Shown here: positions 4,977 through 13,175 of the stretch, in pieces
Position numbering within the stretch: the first letter of the stretch is position 1
Layout of the letters: each line of letters begins with the position of its first letter
Source of the DNA: JBDTOX01 sp039933015
Lineage (GTDB): Bacteria > Pseudomonadota > Gammaproteobacteria > Burkholderiales > Methylophilaceae
DNA length: 20,047 nucleotides
Assembly (NCBI GenBank): GCA_039933015.1
Contig: JBDTOX010000004.1
Location: 1-20,047, forward strand
Direction of reading: 5' to 3'
Translations under genes and position numbers: made by a program
Notes under the pieces: model-generated
The model's database searches: none
Told to the model about the DNA's origin: nothing
The model's input: only the letters and a program-made list of their open reading frames with translations

Positions 4977-5783
4977 ATGATTGAGTTTGCCCCCTATTTC
5001 ATCACCGCCCTGATTTATATACTAGTGGCCGCTGATTACTGGCGCGGTACAAAAACGTCAGCGTCTGGCAAAAGCTTGCGCTGGCATTCTGCCATGATCG
5101 CTGTCGGCCTTGTTCTGCATGGCTGGCTGCTTTATGGCTCGCTGTTCAGCGCCGGCCTGAATCTGGGGTTCTCTAATGCTCTATCAGCGATTTTCTGGCT
5201 GACTGTGCTGATTTACTGGCTTACCAACCTTAAGCATCATTTACATAGCTTGCAAGCCTTTGTGCTGCCACCTGCAGCTTTTTTCGTACTGCTGCAAAAG
5301 CTAATGCCGGAATCCCATTTGCTGCCCTATGCCGACCAGCCTATCTTCATGGCGCATCTGGTAATTGCCATGCTGGCCTACAGCCTGTTTACCTTTGCCG
5401 CATTGCATGCCTTACTGATGGCGGCGGCAGAACGCAACCTGCATCAAAAACAGGCACTGATCAGGCTACCCGATTTTCCACCCTTGATGATCATGGAAAC
5501 GCTGTTGTTCAGGGTGATTACCATCGGCTTTGTTTTACTGACATGCACCCTGATCAGCGGCATCCTGTTTTCCGAGCAGCTTTTTCAGCAACCGATGAAA
5601 TTCAACCACAAGAACGTGTTTACCATGCTCTCGTGGCTGATTTTTGGCGGCTTGCTGTTGGGACGCTTTATCTATGGCTGGCGTGGACGTACTGCCATAC
5701 GCTGGACGCTCAGTGGTTTCGTGTTACTTTTCCTGGCTTACGTCGGCAGCAAATTCGTGCTGGAAATTTTACTGCACCACTAG
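4977..5783 (+). CDS. YpjD/CcsA-like inner membrane protein
   Basis: 268-residue polytopic membrane protein with about eight hydrophobic segments, matching the cytochrome c assembly (CcsA/CcmC/YpjD) family. The C-terminal pattern of a conserved His-Lys (FNHKNVFTMLSWLIFG) followed by a GWRGRTAIRW segment is typical of the YpjD subgroup that sits next to ffh in many proteobacteria. The tryptophan-rich WWD heme-handling motif of true CcsA/CcmC proteins is absent, so a direct role in heme export for cytochrome c is not shown. Its stop codon overlaps that of the convergent HAD gene in the tetramer CTAG (5780-5783), leaving no room for a separate terminator. Confidence 0.9.
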   Translation: MIEFAPYFITALIYILVAADYWRGTKTSASGKSLRWHSAMIAVGLVLHGWLLYGSLFSAGLNLGFSNALSAIFWLTVLIYWLTNLKHHLHSLQAFVLPPAAFFVLLQKLMPESHLLPYADQPIFMAHLVIAMLAYSLFTFAALHALLMAAAERNLHQKQALIRLPDFPPLMIMETLLFRVITIGFVLLTCTLISGILFSEQLFQQPMKFNHKNVFTMLSWLIFGGLLLGRFIYGWRGRTAIRWTLSGFVLLFLAYVGSKFVLEILLHH

Positions 5784-6442
5784 CGTAAACTAATAACCGG
5801 CCAGCCTTGCTCCGTCGCATAGGCTTTTAAAGCGGGATCGGGGTCCACTGCGACCGGATGCTCTACCAACTTCATCAGCGGCAAATCATTGTGGGAATCA
5901 CTATAAAACCAGGTTGATTCAAAATCCGCGAGGGTTTGGCCACGTGCCGCCAGCCATTCGTTCAGGCGCGTAATTTTTCCTTCCTGAAAACTGGGCGCCC
6001 CTGTCACCTTGCCAGTAAATTCACCGTTGATTTCCTCTGGCGTGGTTGCAATCAGGTGTTCTATACCAAAAGCCTTTGCGATCGGTGTAGTCACAAAGCC
6101 ATTAGTCGCAGTCACTATCATCATGAGATCGCCATTCGCCCTGTGTTTTTCCACCAGGTCGCGTGCCTTGCTCGTGATCATGGGATAGATTTTGCGCTCC
6201 ATGTAGCGTTCATGCCAGATATCAAGCTGTGCGCGCGGATATTGAGTCAGCGGCTTGAGCTGGAATTTGAGGAAGGCATGGATATCCAGCGTACCTTGCT
6301 TGTAATCCTCATAAAACTGCAAATTACGTGCGTGGTGCACCTCACGGTCGAGCAAACCTTCTTCCATGAGGAACTGACCCCATTGAAAATCGCTGTCGCC
6401 AGCTAAAAGTGTGTTGTCCAGATCAAATAGCGCAAGTTGCAA
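5780..6442 (-). CDS. HAD-IB family phosphatase (SerB-like)
   Basis: 220-residue haloacid dehalogenase-superfamily hydrolase starting MQLALFDLDNTLLAGDSDF. Motif I DLDNT has the nucleophile D7 and acid/base D9; motif II is IVTATNGF, and motif III/IV is the FYSDSHNDLPLM segment near the C-terminus. This is the subfamily IB group related to phosphoserine phosphatase, but the substrate cannot be assigned. I place the start at a TTG (6442) because GGAGA lies six bases upstream and the family begins there; a longer frame to 6586 would overlap rnk. It follows rnk on the same strand with a 59-base gap containing a weak AACCC/GGGTT hairpin without a U tract. Confidence 0.88.
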   Translation of the reverse strand: MQLALFDLDNTLLAGDSDFQWGQFLMEEGLLDREVHHARNLQFYEDYKQGTLDIHAFLKFQLKPLTQYPRAQLDIWHERYMERKIYPMITSKARDLVEKHRANGDLMMIVTATNGFVTTPIAKAFGIEHLIATTPEEINGEFTGKVTGAPSFQEGKITRLNEWLAARGQTLADFESTWFYSDSHNDLPLMKLVEHPVAVDPDPALKAYATEQGWPVISLR

Positions 6443-6501
6443 ACTTATTCTCCATGATTGACGAAAGTGCGTGAATTCAACCCTGTCAGGGTTTAGGATT
6501 T

Positions 6502-6918
6502 TTACAGGTGAAAGTCGCCTGCCGCTTCGGGCTGATACCGGATTTGCAGGACCTTGTATTGGCGTATGCCGCCCGGCATGGGCCATTCCACCAGATCACC
6601 GACACGATATCCCAGAATAGCCGTACCCAGTGGCGCCAGTACCGAAATCCGATTTTCCGTAGCATTAGCGTCCAAGGGAAACACCAGGCTGCATGAGAAC
6701 TCGTGTCCGCTGGTCTGGTCGCGCAGCACCACCTCCGAATTCATTGTCACCACATCGGCTGGCACATCTGCCGACTCCACCTCATGGCTGCGGCCCAACT
6801 CCTCTTCCAGCTTTTCCAGATTGCGCACTTCGCGGAAACCTTTCCTGCGCAGTTGCTCAATCATTGCAAACAGCCGACTCATATCAAAACTGGTAATCTG
6901 GATTGCACCTTGCAACAT
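6502..6918 (-). CDS. rnk: Rnk-type regulator of nucleoside diphosphate kinase
   Basis: 138-residue protein with a short N-terminal coiled-coil-like helix (about 13-45) and a GreA/GreB C-terminal FKBP-like domain (about 50-130) ending in GDLVEWPMPGGIRQYKVLQI. Length and layout match Rnk (136 residues in E. coli), which binds RNA polymerase and affects nucleoside diphosphate kinase levels; GreA itself would be about 158 residues with a longer coiled coil. Several betaproteobacterial paralogues carry the name rnk, so the exact role is uncertain. AAGGAG lies eight bases before the ATG. It lies 33 bases after leuA and could be co-transcribed with it. Confidence 0.87.
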   Translation of the reverse strand: MLQGAIQITSFDMSRLFAMIEQLRRKGFREVRNLEKLEEELGRSHEVESADVPADVVTMNSEVVLRDQTSGHEFSCSLVFPLDANATENRISVLAPLGTAILGYRVGDLVEWPMPGGIRQYKVLQIRYQPEAAGDFHL

Positions 6919-6951
6919 GACAATAACTCCTTAAATTAGTAGTTGATAACC

Positions 6952-8502
6952 TCAAACCTGCGGATGCGCACGCTCGGATTTCGAATGCAGCTTGTTCAAG
7001 GCATTGAGATAAGCCTTGGCCGAAGCGATGACGATATCGGTATCCGCGCCCTGCCCGTTGACGATGCGCCCGCCCTTGGACAGCCGCACTGTCACCTCAC
7101 CTTGCGCATCGGTACCGCTGGTGATGTTATTCACAGAGTACAGCTGCAACTCGGCACCGCTCACGGCAATGCTCTCGACCGCCTTGAATGAAGCGTCCAC
7201 CGGGCCACTGCCATCGGCTTCAGCACGCTTCTCGACACCGTTTTCCATCACAGTGACAACGGCATGCGGTGTTTCGCCGGTTTGCGAGCAGACCTGCAAA
7301 TACACCAACTTGTAGTATTCGGCAGCCTCACTAATGAACTCATCACTCACCAAGGCATGCAAATCCTCATCGAAGATTTCCGATTTCTTGTCGGCCAGAG
7401 TCTTGAAGCGGGCAAAAGCGGCGTTGAGCGATTCCTCGCTGTCCAACTCAATACCGAGTTCTTTCAGACGGTTACGGAAAGCGTTGCGACCGGAAAGCTT
7501 GCCCAAAGTGAGCTTGTTGGCTCTCCAGCCCACATCTTCGGCGCGCATGATCTCATAGGTTTCGCGATGCTTGAGCACGCCGTCCTGATGGATGCCCGAC
7601 TCATGGGCGAAGGCATTGGCGCCCACCACCGCCTTGTTCGGCTGCACCGGGTAACCGGTAATGGTCGAGACCAGCTTGGACGTAGGCACAATCTGCGTCG
7701 TATCGATGCTGGTTTCCAAATTGAATACATCACGGCGCGTTTTCACCGCCATTACGATTTCTTCAAGACTGGCATTGCCCGCGCGCTCACCGAGGCCATT
7801 GATCGTACATTCCACCTGACGTGCTCCACCCATGACAGCGGCGAGCGAGTTGGCGACTGCCATGCCGAGATCGTTATGGCAGTGAGTAGACCACACCACT
7901 TTGTGAGAATCAGGCACGCGCGCAATCAACTGCTGCATGCGCTCACCCCAGAGCGCGGGAATGGAATAGCCCACGGTATCAGGCACGTTGATGGTTTTAG
8001 CGCCCGCCTGTATCACGGCATCAAACACGCGCACGAGAAAATCCATGTCCGAACGCACGGCATCTTCCGCAGAAAACTCCACATCATCGGTATATTCCAG
8101 CGCCCACTTCACCGCTTGCACTGCGCGCTCCACCACTTGATCTGGCGTCATGCGCAACTTGTTTTCCATGTGAATTTTGCTGGTAGCAATAAATGTATGA
8201 ATACGGCTGGATTTTGCCGGCTTGACAGCCTCGCCAGCACGTCGCACATCATTTTCACTGGCACGCGCCAAGGAACAGACAGTGGAATGCTTGATGACTT
8301 CGGCAATTGCCTGAATCGACTCAAAATCACCTTGGCTCGCTGCCGCAAACCCGGCTTCGATCACATTGACGCCAAGCTTTTCCAGCTGGCGCGCAATGCG
8401 GATTTTCTCTTCTTTGGTCATTGCGGCACCCGGGCTTTGCTCGCCATCGCGCAATGTGGTGTCAAATATGATTAACTGATTTTTCTTAAATTTTTCTTGC
8501 AT
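6952..8502 (-). CDS. leuA: 2-isopropylmalate synthase
   Basis: 516-residue enzyme for the first committed step of leucine synthesis, condensing acetyl-CoA and 2-oxoisovalerate. The TIM-barrel catalytic domain shows DTTLRDGEQ (14-22), the metal-binding STHCHNDLG (205-213), INGLGERAGN (234-243) and HESGIHQDG (300-308). The C-terminal third (about 390-516) is the LeuA allosteric domain responsible for leucine feedback inhibition. Length matches the long bacterial form. GAGGA lies eight bases before the ATG. Upstream is a leucine-rich leader peptide and hairpins, indicating attenuation control, and pssA precedes it on the same strand as in many betaproteobacteria. Confidence 0.98.
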   Translation of the reverse strand: MQEKFKKNQLIIFDTTLRDGEQSPGAAMTKEEKIRIARQLEKLGVNVIEAGFAAASQGDFESIQAIAEVIKHSTVCSLARASENDVRRAGEAVKPAKSSRIHTFIATSKIHMENKLRMTPDQVVERAVQAVKWALEYTDDVEFSAEDAVRSDMDFLVRVFDAVIQAGAKTINVPDTVGYSIPALWGERMQQLIARVPDSHKVVWSTHCHNDLGMAVANSLAAVMGGARQVECTINGLGERAGNASLEEIVMAVKTRRDVFNLETSIDTTQIVPTSKLVSTITGYPVQPNKAVVGANAFAHESGIHQDGVLKHRETYEIMRAEDVGWRANKLTLGKLSGRNAFRNRLKELGIELDSEESLNAAFARFKTLADKKSEIFDEDLHALVSDEFISEAAEYYKLVYLQVCSQTGETPHAVVTVMENGVEKRAEADGSGPVDASFKAVESIAVSGAELQLYSVNNITSGTDAQGEVTVRLSKGGRIVNGQGADTDIVIASAKAYLNALNKLHSKSERAHPQV

Positions 8503-8626
8503 GACTTATGTCCTCTTCAAAGAAGTCTGGTTAAAAACAGAACTTCTGATCTGGCTGGAATAGCGCCAGCTTCTCGCAAGGCACCTTTGCGTTGCGGTTT
8601 GTACAGCTTAATGGTGGGGGGGGTGT
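8503..8626 (-). promoter_or_regulatory. leuA leader: C8 tract and alternative hairpins
   Basis: Between the leader-peptide stop and leuA the transcript has eight consecutive C residues (complement of 8616-8623) in a G-poor stretch, a GCTGG/CCAGC hairpin (8570-8554), and a nine-pair hairpin with one bulge (8547-8521). AGAAGCTGG (8574-8566) can instead pair with CCAGACTTCT (8530-8521), which excludes both hairpins, as in classical attenuators. No good U tract follows the last stem: the only T5 run lies in its loop, after a four-pair stem. The C-rich tract could be a Rho loading site. The stop mechanism is therefore open. Confidence 0.6.
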
Positions 8627-8707
8627 TTAGCGCGCGCAGCGCAGCAGCCCGGCCAGGAGTAGGCCGTAATGCGGAAGGGAAAGCGTGTTATAGCGATTGA
8701 AAAACAT
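8627..8707 (-). CDS. leuL: leu leader peptide (26 residues)
   Basis: A 26-codon ORF starting MFFNRYNTLSL whose second half reads GLLLAGLLRCAR. Seven of 26 residues are leucine, including the codon runs CTA-CTC-CTG and CTG-CTG, between the predicted promoter and leuA. This is the expected form of a leucine-sensing leader peptide: ribosome stalling at the Leu codons when charged tRNA-Leu is scarce would alter downstream RNA folding and permit leuA transcription. There is no Shine-Dalgarno. The predicted transcription start lies only zero to three bases before the ATG, so translation may be leaderless. The symbol is by analogy with enterobacterial leuL; the sequence itself is not similar. Confidence 0.8.
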   Translation of the reverse strand: MFFNRYNTLSLPHYGLLLAGLLRCAR

Positions 8708-8715
8708 AGTGGACG

Positions 8716-8744
8716 AATATAATATTTTTTATGCCGCTACGCAA
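8716..8744 (-). promoter_or_regulatory. leuA promoter
   Basis: On the minus strand TTGCGT (8744-8739) and TATATT (8721-8716) are separated by 17 bases in an A+T-rich stretch just beyond the pssA stop codon. The -10 matches five of six consensus positions. It gives leuA its own promoter, separate from pssA. Confidence 0.6.
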
Positions 8745-8754
8745 GAGAAGGGCG

Positions 8755-9549
8755 TCATTCTTTTGGTAAGCGACGTAGCTTAAATTTATAGAACACCCAC
8801 ATGACATAGCCTGACACACCATATAGTGACGCCACTGCAAACAGGACTTCTGGCGGACTGTAAGAAATCAGCACAAAAGCCAATACAATCAGCAATATCA
8901 CCACAAAAGGCACGCTGCTGCGCAAATTGATGTCTTTACCACTGTAATAGCGCAAATCGCTCACCATGGATATTCCAGCAAACACGGTAATCGTCCAGGC
9001 CAGCCATTTCATCTTGATCACGCCAAAAAATACTTCGGCTCCGCTGACACCATTATCAAACGACACCCACACCAACCCCGCCAAAAGAGCTGCAGCTGCC
9101 GGGCTCGGCAAACCTTGGAAATAACGTTTATCGTTATCACCCAGCTTGGTATTAAAGCGCGCCAGGCGTAATGCGGCACAGGCACAATAAATAAAAGCTG
9201 CGATCCAGCCCAGCTTGCCCATGGGCTTAAGCGCCCAGACATAGAGCACTAAAGCAGGCGCCACACCAAAGGACACCATGTCCGACAGGCTATCGTATTC
9301 CGCGCCAAAAGCGCTCTGGGTATTGGTAAGACGTGCCACACGGCCATCCAGCCCATCCATCACCATGGCAATCAAGATGGCGACCGCAGCATGTTCAAAA
9401 CGCCCATTCATGGCCTGCACAATGGCATAGAATCCCGCGAACAAGGCCGCTGTCGTGAACAGGTTAGGCAGCAGATAGATGCTGCGTTCCCGTAGTCCAG
9501 CTTCAATCAGCGGTTTTCTACGACGTAGACGCGGGGTAGGCTCGGCCAT
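8755..9549 (-). CDS. pssA: CDP-diacylglycerol-serine O-phosphatidyltransferase
   Basis: 264-residue integral membrane enzyme making phosphatidylserine from CDP-diacylglycerol and serine, the precursor of phosphatidylethanolamine. The CDP-alcohol phosphotransferase signature is complete: D65, D68-G69-x2-A72-R73, G82, D86 and D90 (MDGLDGRVARLTNTQSAFG then AEYDSLSD). About seven hydrophobic segments follow the basic N-terminus (PRLRRRKPL). This is the short membrane-embedded type-II enzyme, not the soluble E. coli enzyme. It lies directly upstream of leuA on the same strand. It is divergent from tgt, with 167 bases between. Confidence 0.95.
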   Translation of the reverse strand: MAEPTPRLRRRKPLIEAGLRERSIYLLPNLFTTAALFAGFYAIVQAMNGRFEHAAVAILIAMVMDGLDGRVARLTNTQSAFGAEYDSLSDMVSFGVAPALVLYVWALKPMGKLGWIAAFIYCACAALRLARFNTKLGDNDKRYFQGLPSPAAAALLAGLVWVSFDNGVSGAEVFFGVIKMKWLAWTITVFAGISMVSDLRYYSGKDINLRSSVPFVVILLIVLAFVLISYSPPEVLFAVASLYGVSGYVMWVFYKFKLRRLPKE

Positions 9550-9600
9550 GCTGGGTTATTCCTTCAATTGACTGCAGCTAGTATATCAAAGCCGCATGAG

Positions 9601-9684
9601 TTGACTACGCGCGCAGCAAGACATAATCGCTACGCGCGATGCTAAAGGCAATTCGCAGCCGCGGTGTATGTTAGTATCGCGGCT
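9601..9684 (+). promoter_or_regulatory. Upstream region of tgt with repeats and a weak promoter match
   Basis: TTGACT (9601-9606) and CATAAT (9622-9627) are good hexamers but only 15 bases apart. CTACGCGCG is directly repeated at 9605-9613 and 9630-9638, overlapping this promoter, and AGCCGCG (9657-9663) pairs with CGCGGCT (9678-9684) around 14 bases. The direct repeats would fit an operator, the inverted repeat an operator or 5'-UTR hairpin. No known regulator site is recognised. Confidence 0.35.
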
Positions 9685-9716
9685 TAAGTTTTGGCTAGAA
9701 TCCAGATTCAAACATC

Positions 9717-10856
9717 ATGCAATTTTCCCTGAAAAAACAAGATGGCGCTGCCCGCCGCGGTACCGTGAGCCTGGCACACGGCGAGGTGCAAACGCCTGCC
9801 TTTATGCCGGTAGGGACTTATGGCGCGGTTAAAACGCTGGCGCCCACCGAAATCCGCGATATCGGCGCACATATTGTACTTGGCAACACCTTCCATTTAT
9901 GGCTGCGCCCGGGGCTGGAGGTGATTGCCGCCCATGGCGGCCTGCATGGCTTTATGGGGTGGGATGGCCCGATACTGACAGACTCCGGCGGCTTTCAAGT
10001 ATGGAGCCTGGGAGATTTACGCAAGATCACCGAGGAAGGCGTGAAATTTCGCTCGCCCATCAACGGAGACAGCTGCTTCCTCACGCCGGAAGAATCCATG
10101 CGTATTCAGAAAGTATTGAATTCTGACATCGTCATGATTTTTGACGAATGCACGCCTTATCCGGCCACGCATCAGGAAGCGCGTGAATCCATGCAATTAA
10201 GCCTGCGCTGGGCGGCTCGCAGTAAAGATGCGCATAGCGGTAATCCCAATGCTCTGTTCGGCATTATCCAGGGCGGCATGTATGAAGATTTACGCGACCA
10301 GTCCTTAAAGGGACTGGTCGATATTGGCTTCGATGGCTATGCGATTGGCGGCTTGTCTGTGGGCGAACCCAAAGAGGATATGCTGCGGATCCTGGCGCAT
10401 ACCGCACCGCAGTTGCCGCAAGACAAGCCGCGCTATCTGATGGGCGTAGGCACGCCAGAAGACCTGGTCGCAGCAGTATCGCGCGGCGTGGATATGTTCG
10501 ATTGCGTGATGCCGACACGCAATGCGCGCAATGGCTGGCTATTCACCCAACATGGCGACATCAAGATCAAGAATGCCCGCTATAAAACCGACACTAGCCC
10601 ATTGGATACTGACTGCGCTTGCTACACTTGCCGCAATTTTAGTCGCGCCTATTTGCATCATTTGCATCGCGTGGGTGAAATTCTGGGCTCTCGTCTCAAC
10701 ACCATCCACAATCTGCACTATTATCAGAAATTAATGGCCGGCATACGCGCCGCGATTGACCAAGGCAGCTTTGCCAGCTTTGCTGAAGCATTTGCTGCCA
10801 AACGCAATTCGCTCATAAATGGGGAAATTGCGCGTGGCCCAAGCACTCTATGCTAA
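9717..10856 (+). CDS. tgt: tRNA-guanine transglycosylase
   Basis: 379-residue enzyme that exchanges guanine-34 for preQ1 in tRNAs with GUN anticodons, a step of queuosine synthesis. Visible landmarks are FMPVGTYGAVK (29-39), the general base D89 in DSGGFQVWSL, GGLSVGEP (211-218), LMGVGTPEDL (241-250), the nucleophile D262 in FDCVMPTRNARNG, and the zinc site C300-x-C302-x2-C305 with H331. Length matches E. coli Tgt (375). No clear Shine-Dalgarno is present before the ATG, but MQFSLKKQDGAARRG is the family start. It begins the tgt-yajC-secD-secF run, 50 bases before yajC. Confidence 0.98.
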   Translation: MQFSLKKQDGAARRGTVSLAHGEVQTPAFMPVGTYGAVKTLAPTEIRDIGAHIVLGNTFHLWLRPGLEVIAAHGGLHGFMGWDGPILTDSGGFQVWSLGDLRKITEEGVKFRSPINGDSCFLTPEESMRIQKVLNSDIVMIFDECTPYPATHQEARESMQLSLRWAARSKDAHSGNPNALFGIIQGGMYEDLRDQSLKGLVDIGFDGYAIGGLSVGEPKEDMLRILAHTAPQLPQDKPRYLMGVGTPEDLVAAVSRGVDMFDCVMPTRNARNGWLFTQHGDIKIKNARYKTDTSPLDTDCACYTCRNFSRAYLHHLHRVGEILGSRLNTIHNLHYYQKLMAGIRAAIDQGSFASFAEAFAAKRNSLINGEIARGPSTLC

Positions 10857-10906
10857 AATTTTCGGCTTTAACAATACCCCTGATTATTTAGAAAGGTTAC
10901 TTCAAG

Positions 10907-11230
10907 ATGTTAATTAGCACCGCTTTTGCCGCAGCCGCATCTCCTTCAGCAACCCCGGACTGGACCAGTTTTCTGCCGCTGATCGTGATTTTCGTACTGT
11001 TCTGGTTCATGCTCATTCGTCCACAAATGAAGCAGGCAAAAGAACAACGCAAAATGATGGCAGCATTGCAAAAAGGCGACGAAGTCACCGCTGCCGGTGG
11101 CATTGTGGGGAAAGTATCCAAGGTAAACGATGCTTTCGTAAGCCTGGAAATAGCCCCGGAAATCATTATTACCGTACAGAAACACGCCGTACAAACGCTG
11201 TTGCCAAAAGGCACGATCAAGAACCTTTAA
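10907..11230 (+). CDS. yajC: Sec translocase accessory protein YajC
   Basis: 107-residue small membrane protein of the SecDF-YajC complex, which helps SecYEG-driven protein export. A single membrane segment (about 23-41, FLPLIVIFVLFWFMLIRPQ) is followed by the conserved basic stretch MKQAKEQRKMMAALQKGD and the GGIVGKVSKV motif. AAGG lies ten bases before the ATG. It is placed between tgt and secD as in most proteobacteria. Confidence 0.96.
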   Translation: MLISTAFAAAASPSATPDWTSFLPLIVIFVLFWFMLIRPQMKQAKEQRKMMAALQKGDEVTAAGGIVGKVSKVNDAFVSLEIAPEIIITVQKHAVQTLLPKGTIKNL

Positions 11231-11320
11231 GCCAAGTATTTCGGCACACCTGCTCAATACATCTCTCAATAAATTTTGCACGCGGGTTGCATCCAGCTCC
11301 CGCACCATGAAAGCTGCAAT

Positions 11321-13150
11321 ATGAATCGCTATCCATTGTGGAAATACCTGCTGGTGCTGGCAGCCCTTATATTAGGCGTGGTTTATTCCATGCCTAATAT
11401 TTTTGGCGAATCCCCTGCAGTACAAATCAGCACTGTCAAAAACAGCGTCAAGCTTGATTCAGCATTGCTAGGTCAGGTAGAAGATGTATTGAAGCAGGAT
11501 AGTCTGCAATTTGAGGCGATTTTCCTCGATGTCACCGGCGTCAAGGTGCGTTTTAATGACCCTGATACGCAAATCAAGGCTAAAGATGCATTGCAAGCCA
11601 AATTAGGCAAAGATTATGTGGTCGCACTCAATCTGCTTTCACGCTCCCCAAGCTGGCTGCGCAGCATAGGTGCGTTACCTATGTATTTAGGTCTGGATTT
11701 GCGCGGTGGCGTGCATTTCCTGCTGCAGGTAGACATGAAAGCCGCACTGGACCAGGCGGCTGAGCGCTATGTGGGTGATTTCCGCAGCTCGCTACGCAAG
11801 GAGCGGGTTTCATATCTGGGCGTGTCGCGCGAAGGACAAACCGTGCAAATTCGTTTTAGCCAGGCTGACGAGCTAGCAAAAGCGGAAAAAATACTGGGGC
11901 AGGAGTATCCCGATTTAGCGCTGAAAGAGTCTGGCAGCGGCAACGACAAGTTGCTCATTGCCAGCCTGAATCCACAAGCACAAAAACGCATTCAGGAATT
12001 CGCCCTCAAGCAAAACATTCAAACGCTACATAATCGTATTAACGAGCTGGGCGTAGCCGAACCCATCATTCAGCAGCAAGGGCTGGACCGCGTAGTAGTT
12101 CAGCTCCCTGGCGTGCAAGACACGGCCAAGGCCAAGGAAATTCTGGGCCGTACCGCCACGCTGGAAATCCGCATGGTGGATGAGGAAAAGAGTGACGCCA
12201 CTACCCTGGAAAACGCCAGCAAGGGGCAAGTGCCTTTGGGCGATGAGTTCTTCATTGAGCGTAACGGCCAGCCGATTCTGGTGAAGAAAAGCGTAGTGCT
12301 GACCGGCGATTACATCACCGATGCCGGACCCGGCTTGGATAACCAAAGCGGCGGTTCGGTCGTGCATGTCAATTTCGATGGCCGCGGCGCACGCATCTTC
12401 AAACAGATCACACATGACAATGTCGGCAAGCGCATGGCGATTCTGCTGATTGAAAAAGGCCAGGCTGAGGTGATTACCGCCCCGGTAATTCGTGAAGAAA
12501 TCGGTGGCGGCCGTGTACAAATCTCGGGCATGGCCAATATTCAGGAAGCTACCGATGTTGCCCTGCTGCTACGCGCCGGCGCCCTGGCAGCGCCGATGGA
12601 GATCATCGAAGAGCGCACCGTAGGCCCAAGCATGGGGGAAGAAAACATCAAGCGTGGCGTGCACTCAACATTGTGGGGGTTTGCTGCAATCGCCGCCTTC
12701 ATGGTCATTTACTACATGGTATTTGGCACGATCTCTGTGCTGGCACTTGGCATCAACCTGCTGCTGCTGCTGGCTGTTTTGTCCATGCTGCAAGCCACGC
12801 TGACATTGCCCGGGCTTGCCGCTATCGCGCTCACCCTGGGCATGGCGATTGATGCCAACGTACTGATTAATGAACGGATACGGGAAGAATTGCGCAATGG
12901 CAATACGCCACAAGCGTCTATCTATGCAGGTTATGAGCGTGCTTTCGACACCATTCTGGATTCCAATGTCACGACCCTGATCGCTGGTCTGGCACTGTTC
13001 ATGTTTGGCTCTGGTCCAGTCAAAGGCTTTGCCGTAGTACACGTGCTAGGCATTCTTACCTCGATGTTCAGCGCGGTACTGGTATCGCGCGCCATCGTAA
13101 ATCTGCTCTATGGTTATCGCCGCAAGGTCAACAAACTGGCTATTGGCTAA
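11321..13150 (+). CDS. secD: Protein translocase subunit SecD
   Basis: 609-residue inner-membrane subunit of SecDF, which uses the proton gradient to pull exported proteins through SecYEG on the periplasmic side. TM1 is about residues 7-24; LGLDLRGG (123-130) marks the start of the large periplasmic P1 region, and five C-terminal membrane segments include GMAIDANVLINERIRE near 507. The ATG at 11321 begins MNRYPLWKYL, the family start; an in-frame TTG at 11276 is rejected. No Shine-Dalgarno is visible. A five-codon out-of-frame ORF (11307-11324) ends on the secD start (ATGA overlap), possibly by chance. secF follows after 25 bases. Confidence 0.97.
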   Translation: MNRYPLWKYLLVLAALILGVVYSMPNIFGESPAVQISTVKNSVKLDSALLGQVEDVLKQDSLQFEAIFLDVTGVKVRFNDPDTQIKAKDALQAKLGKDYVVALNLLSRSPSWLRSIGALPMYLGLDLRGGVHFLLQVDMKAALDQAAERYVGDFRSSLRKERVSYLGVSREGQTVQIRFSQADELAKAEKILGQEYPDLALKESGSGNDKLLIASLNPQAQKRIQEFALKQNIQTLHNRINELGVAEPIIQQQGLDRVVVQLPGVQDTAKAKEILGRTATLEIRMVDEEKSDATTLENASKGQVPLGDEFFIERNGQPILVKKSVVLTGDYITDAGPGLDNQSGGSVVHVNFDGRGARIFKQITHDNVGKRMAILLIEKGQAEVITAPVIREEIGGGRVQISGMANIQEATDVALLLRAGALAAPMEIIEERTVGPSMGEENIKRGVHSTLWGFAAIAAFMVIYYMVFGTISVLALGINLLLLLAVLSMLQATLTLPGLAAIALTLGMAIDANVLINERIREELRNGNTPQASIYAGYERAFDTILDSNVTTLIAGLALFMFGSGPVKGFAVVHVLGILTSMFSAVLVSRAIVNLLYGYRRKVNKLAIG

Positions 13151-13175
13151 GAGCCACTAAGAAGAGTAAAAAATT

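Noticed and set aside
6479..6493. AACCC/GGGTT hairpin between rnk and the HAD gene
   Set aside because: There are only five pairs and no U tract in the direction of transcription.
7264..8475. 403-codon open frame on the plus strand
   Set aside because: It is antisense to leuA, has a His/Arg-rich composition typical of an opposite-strand shadow, and no ribosome site.
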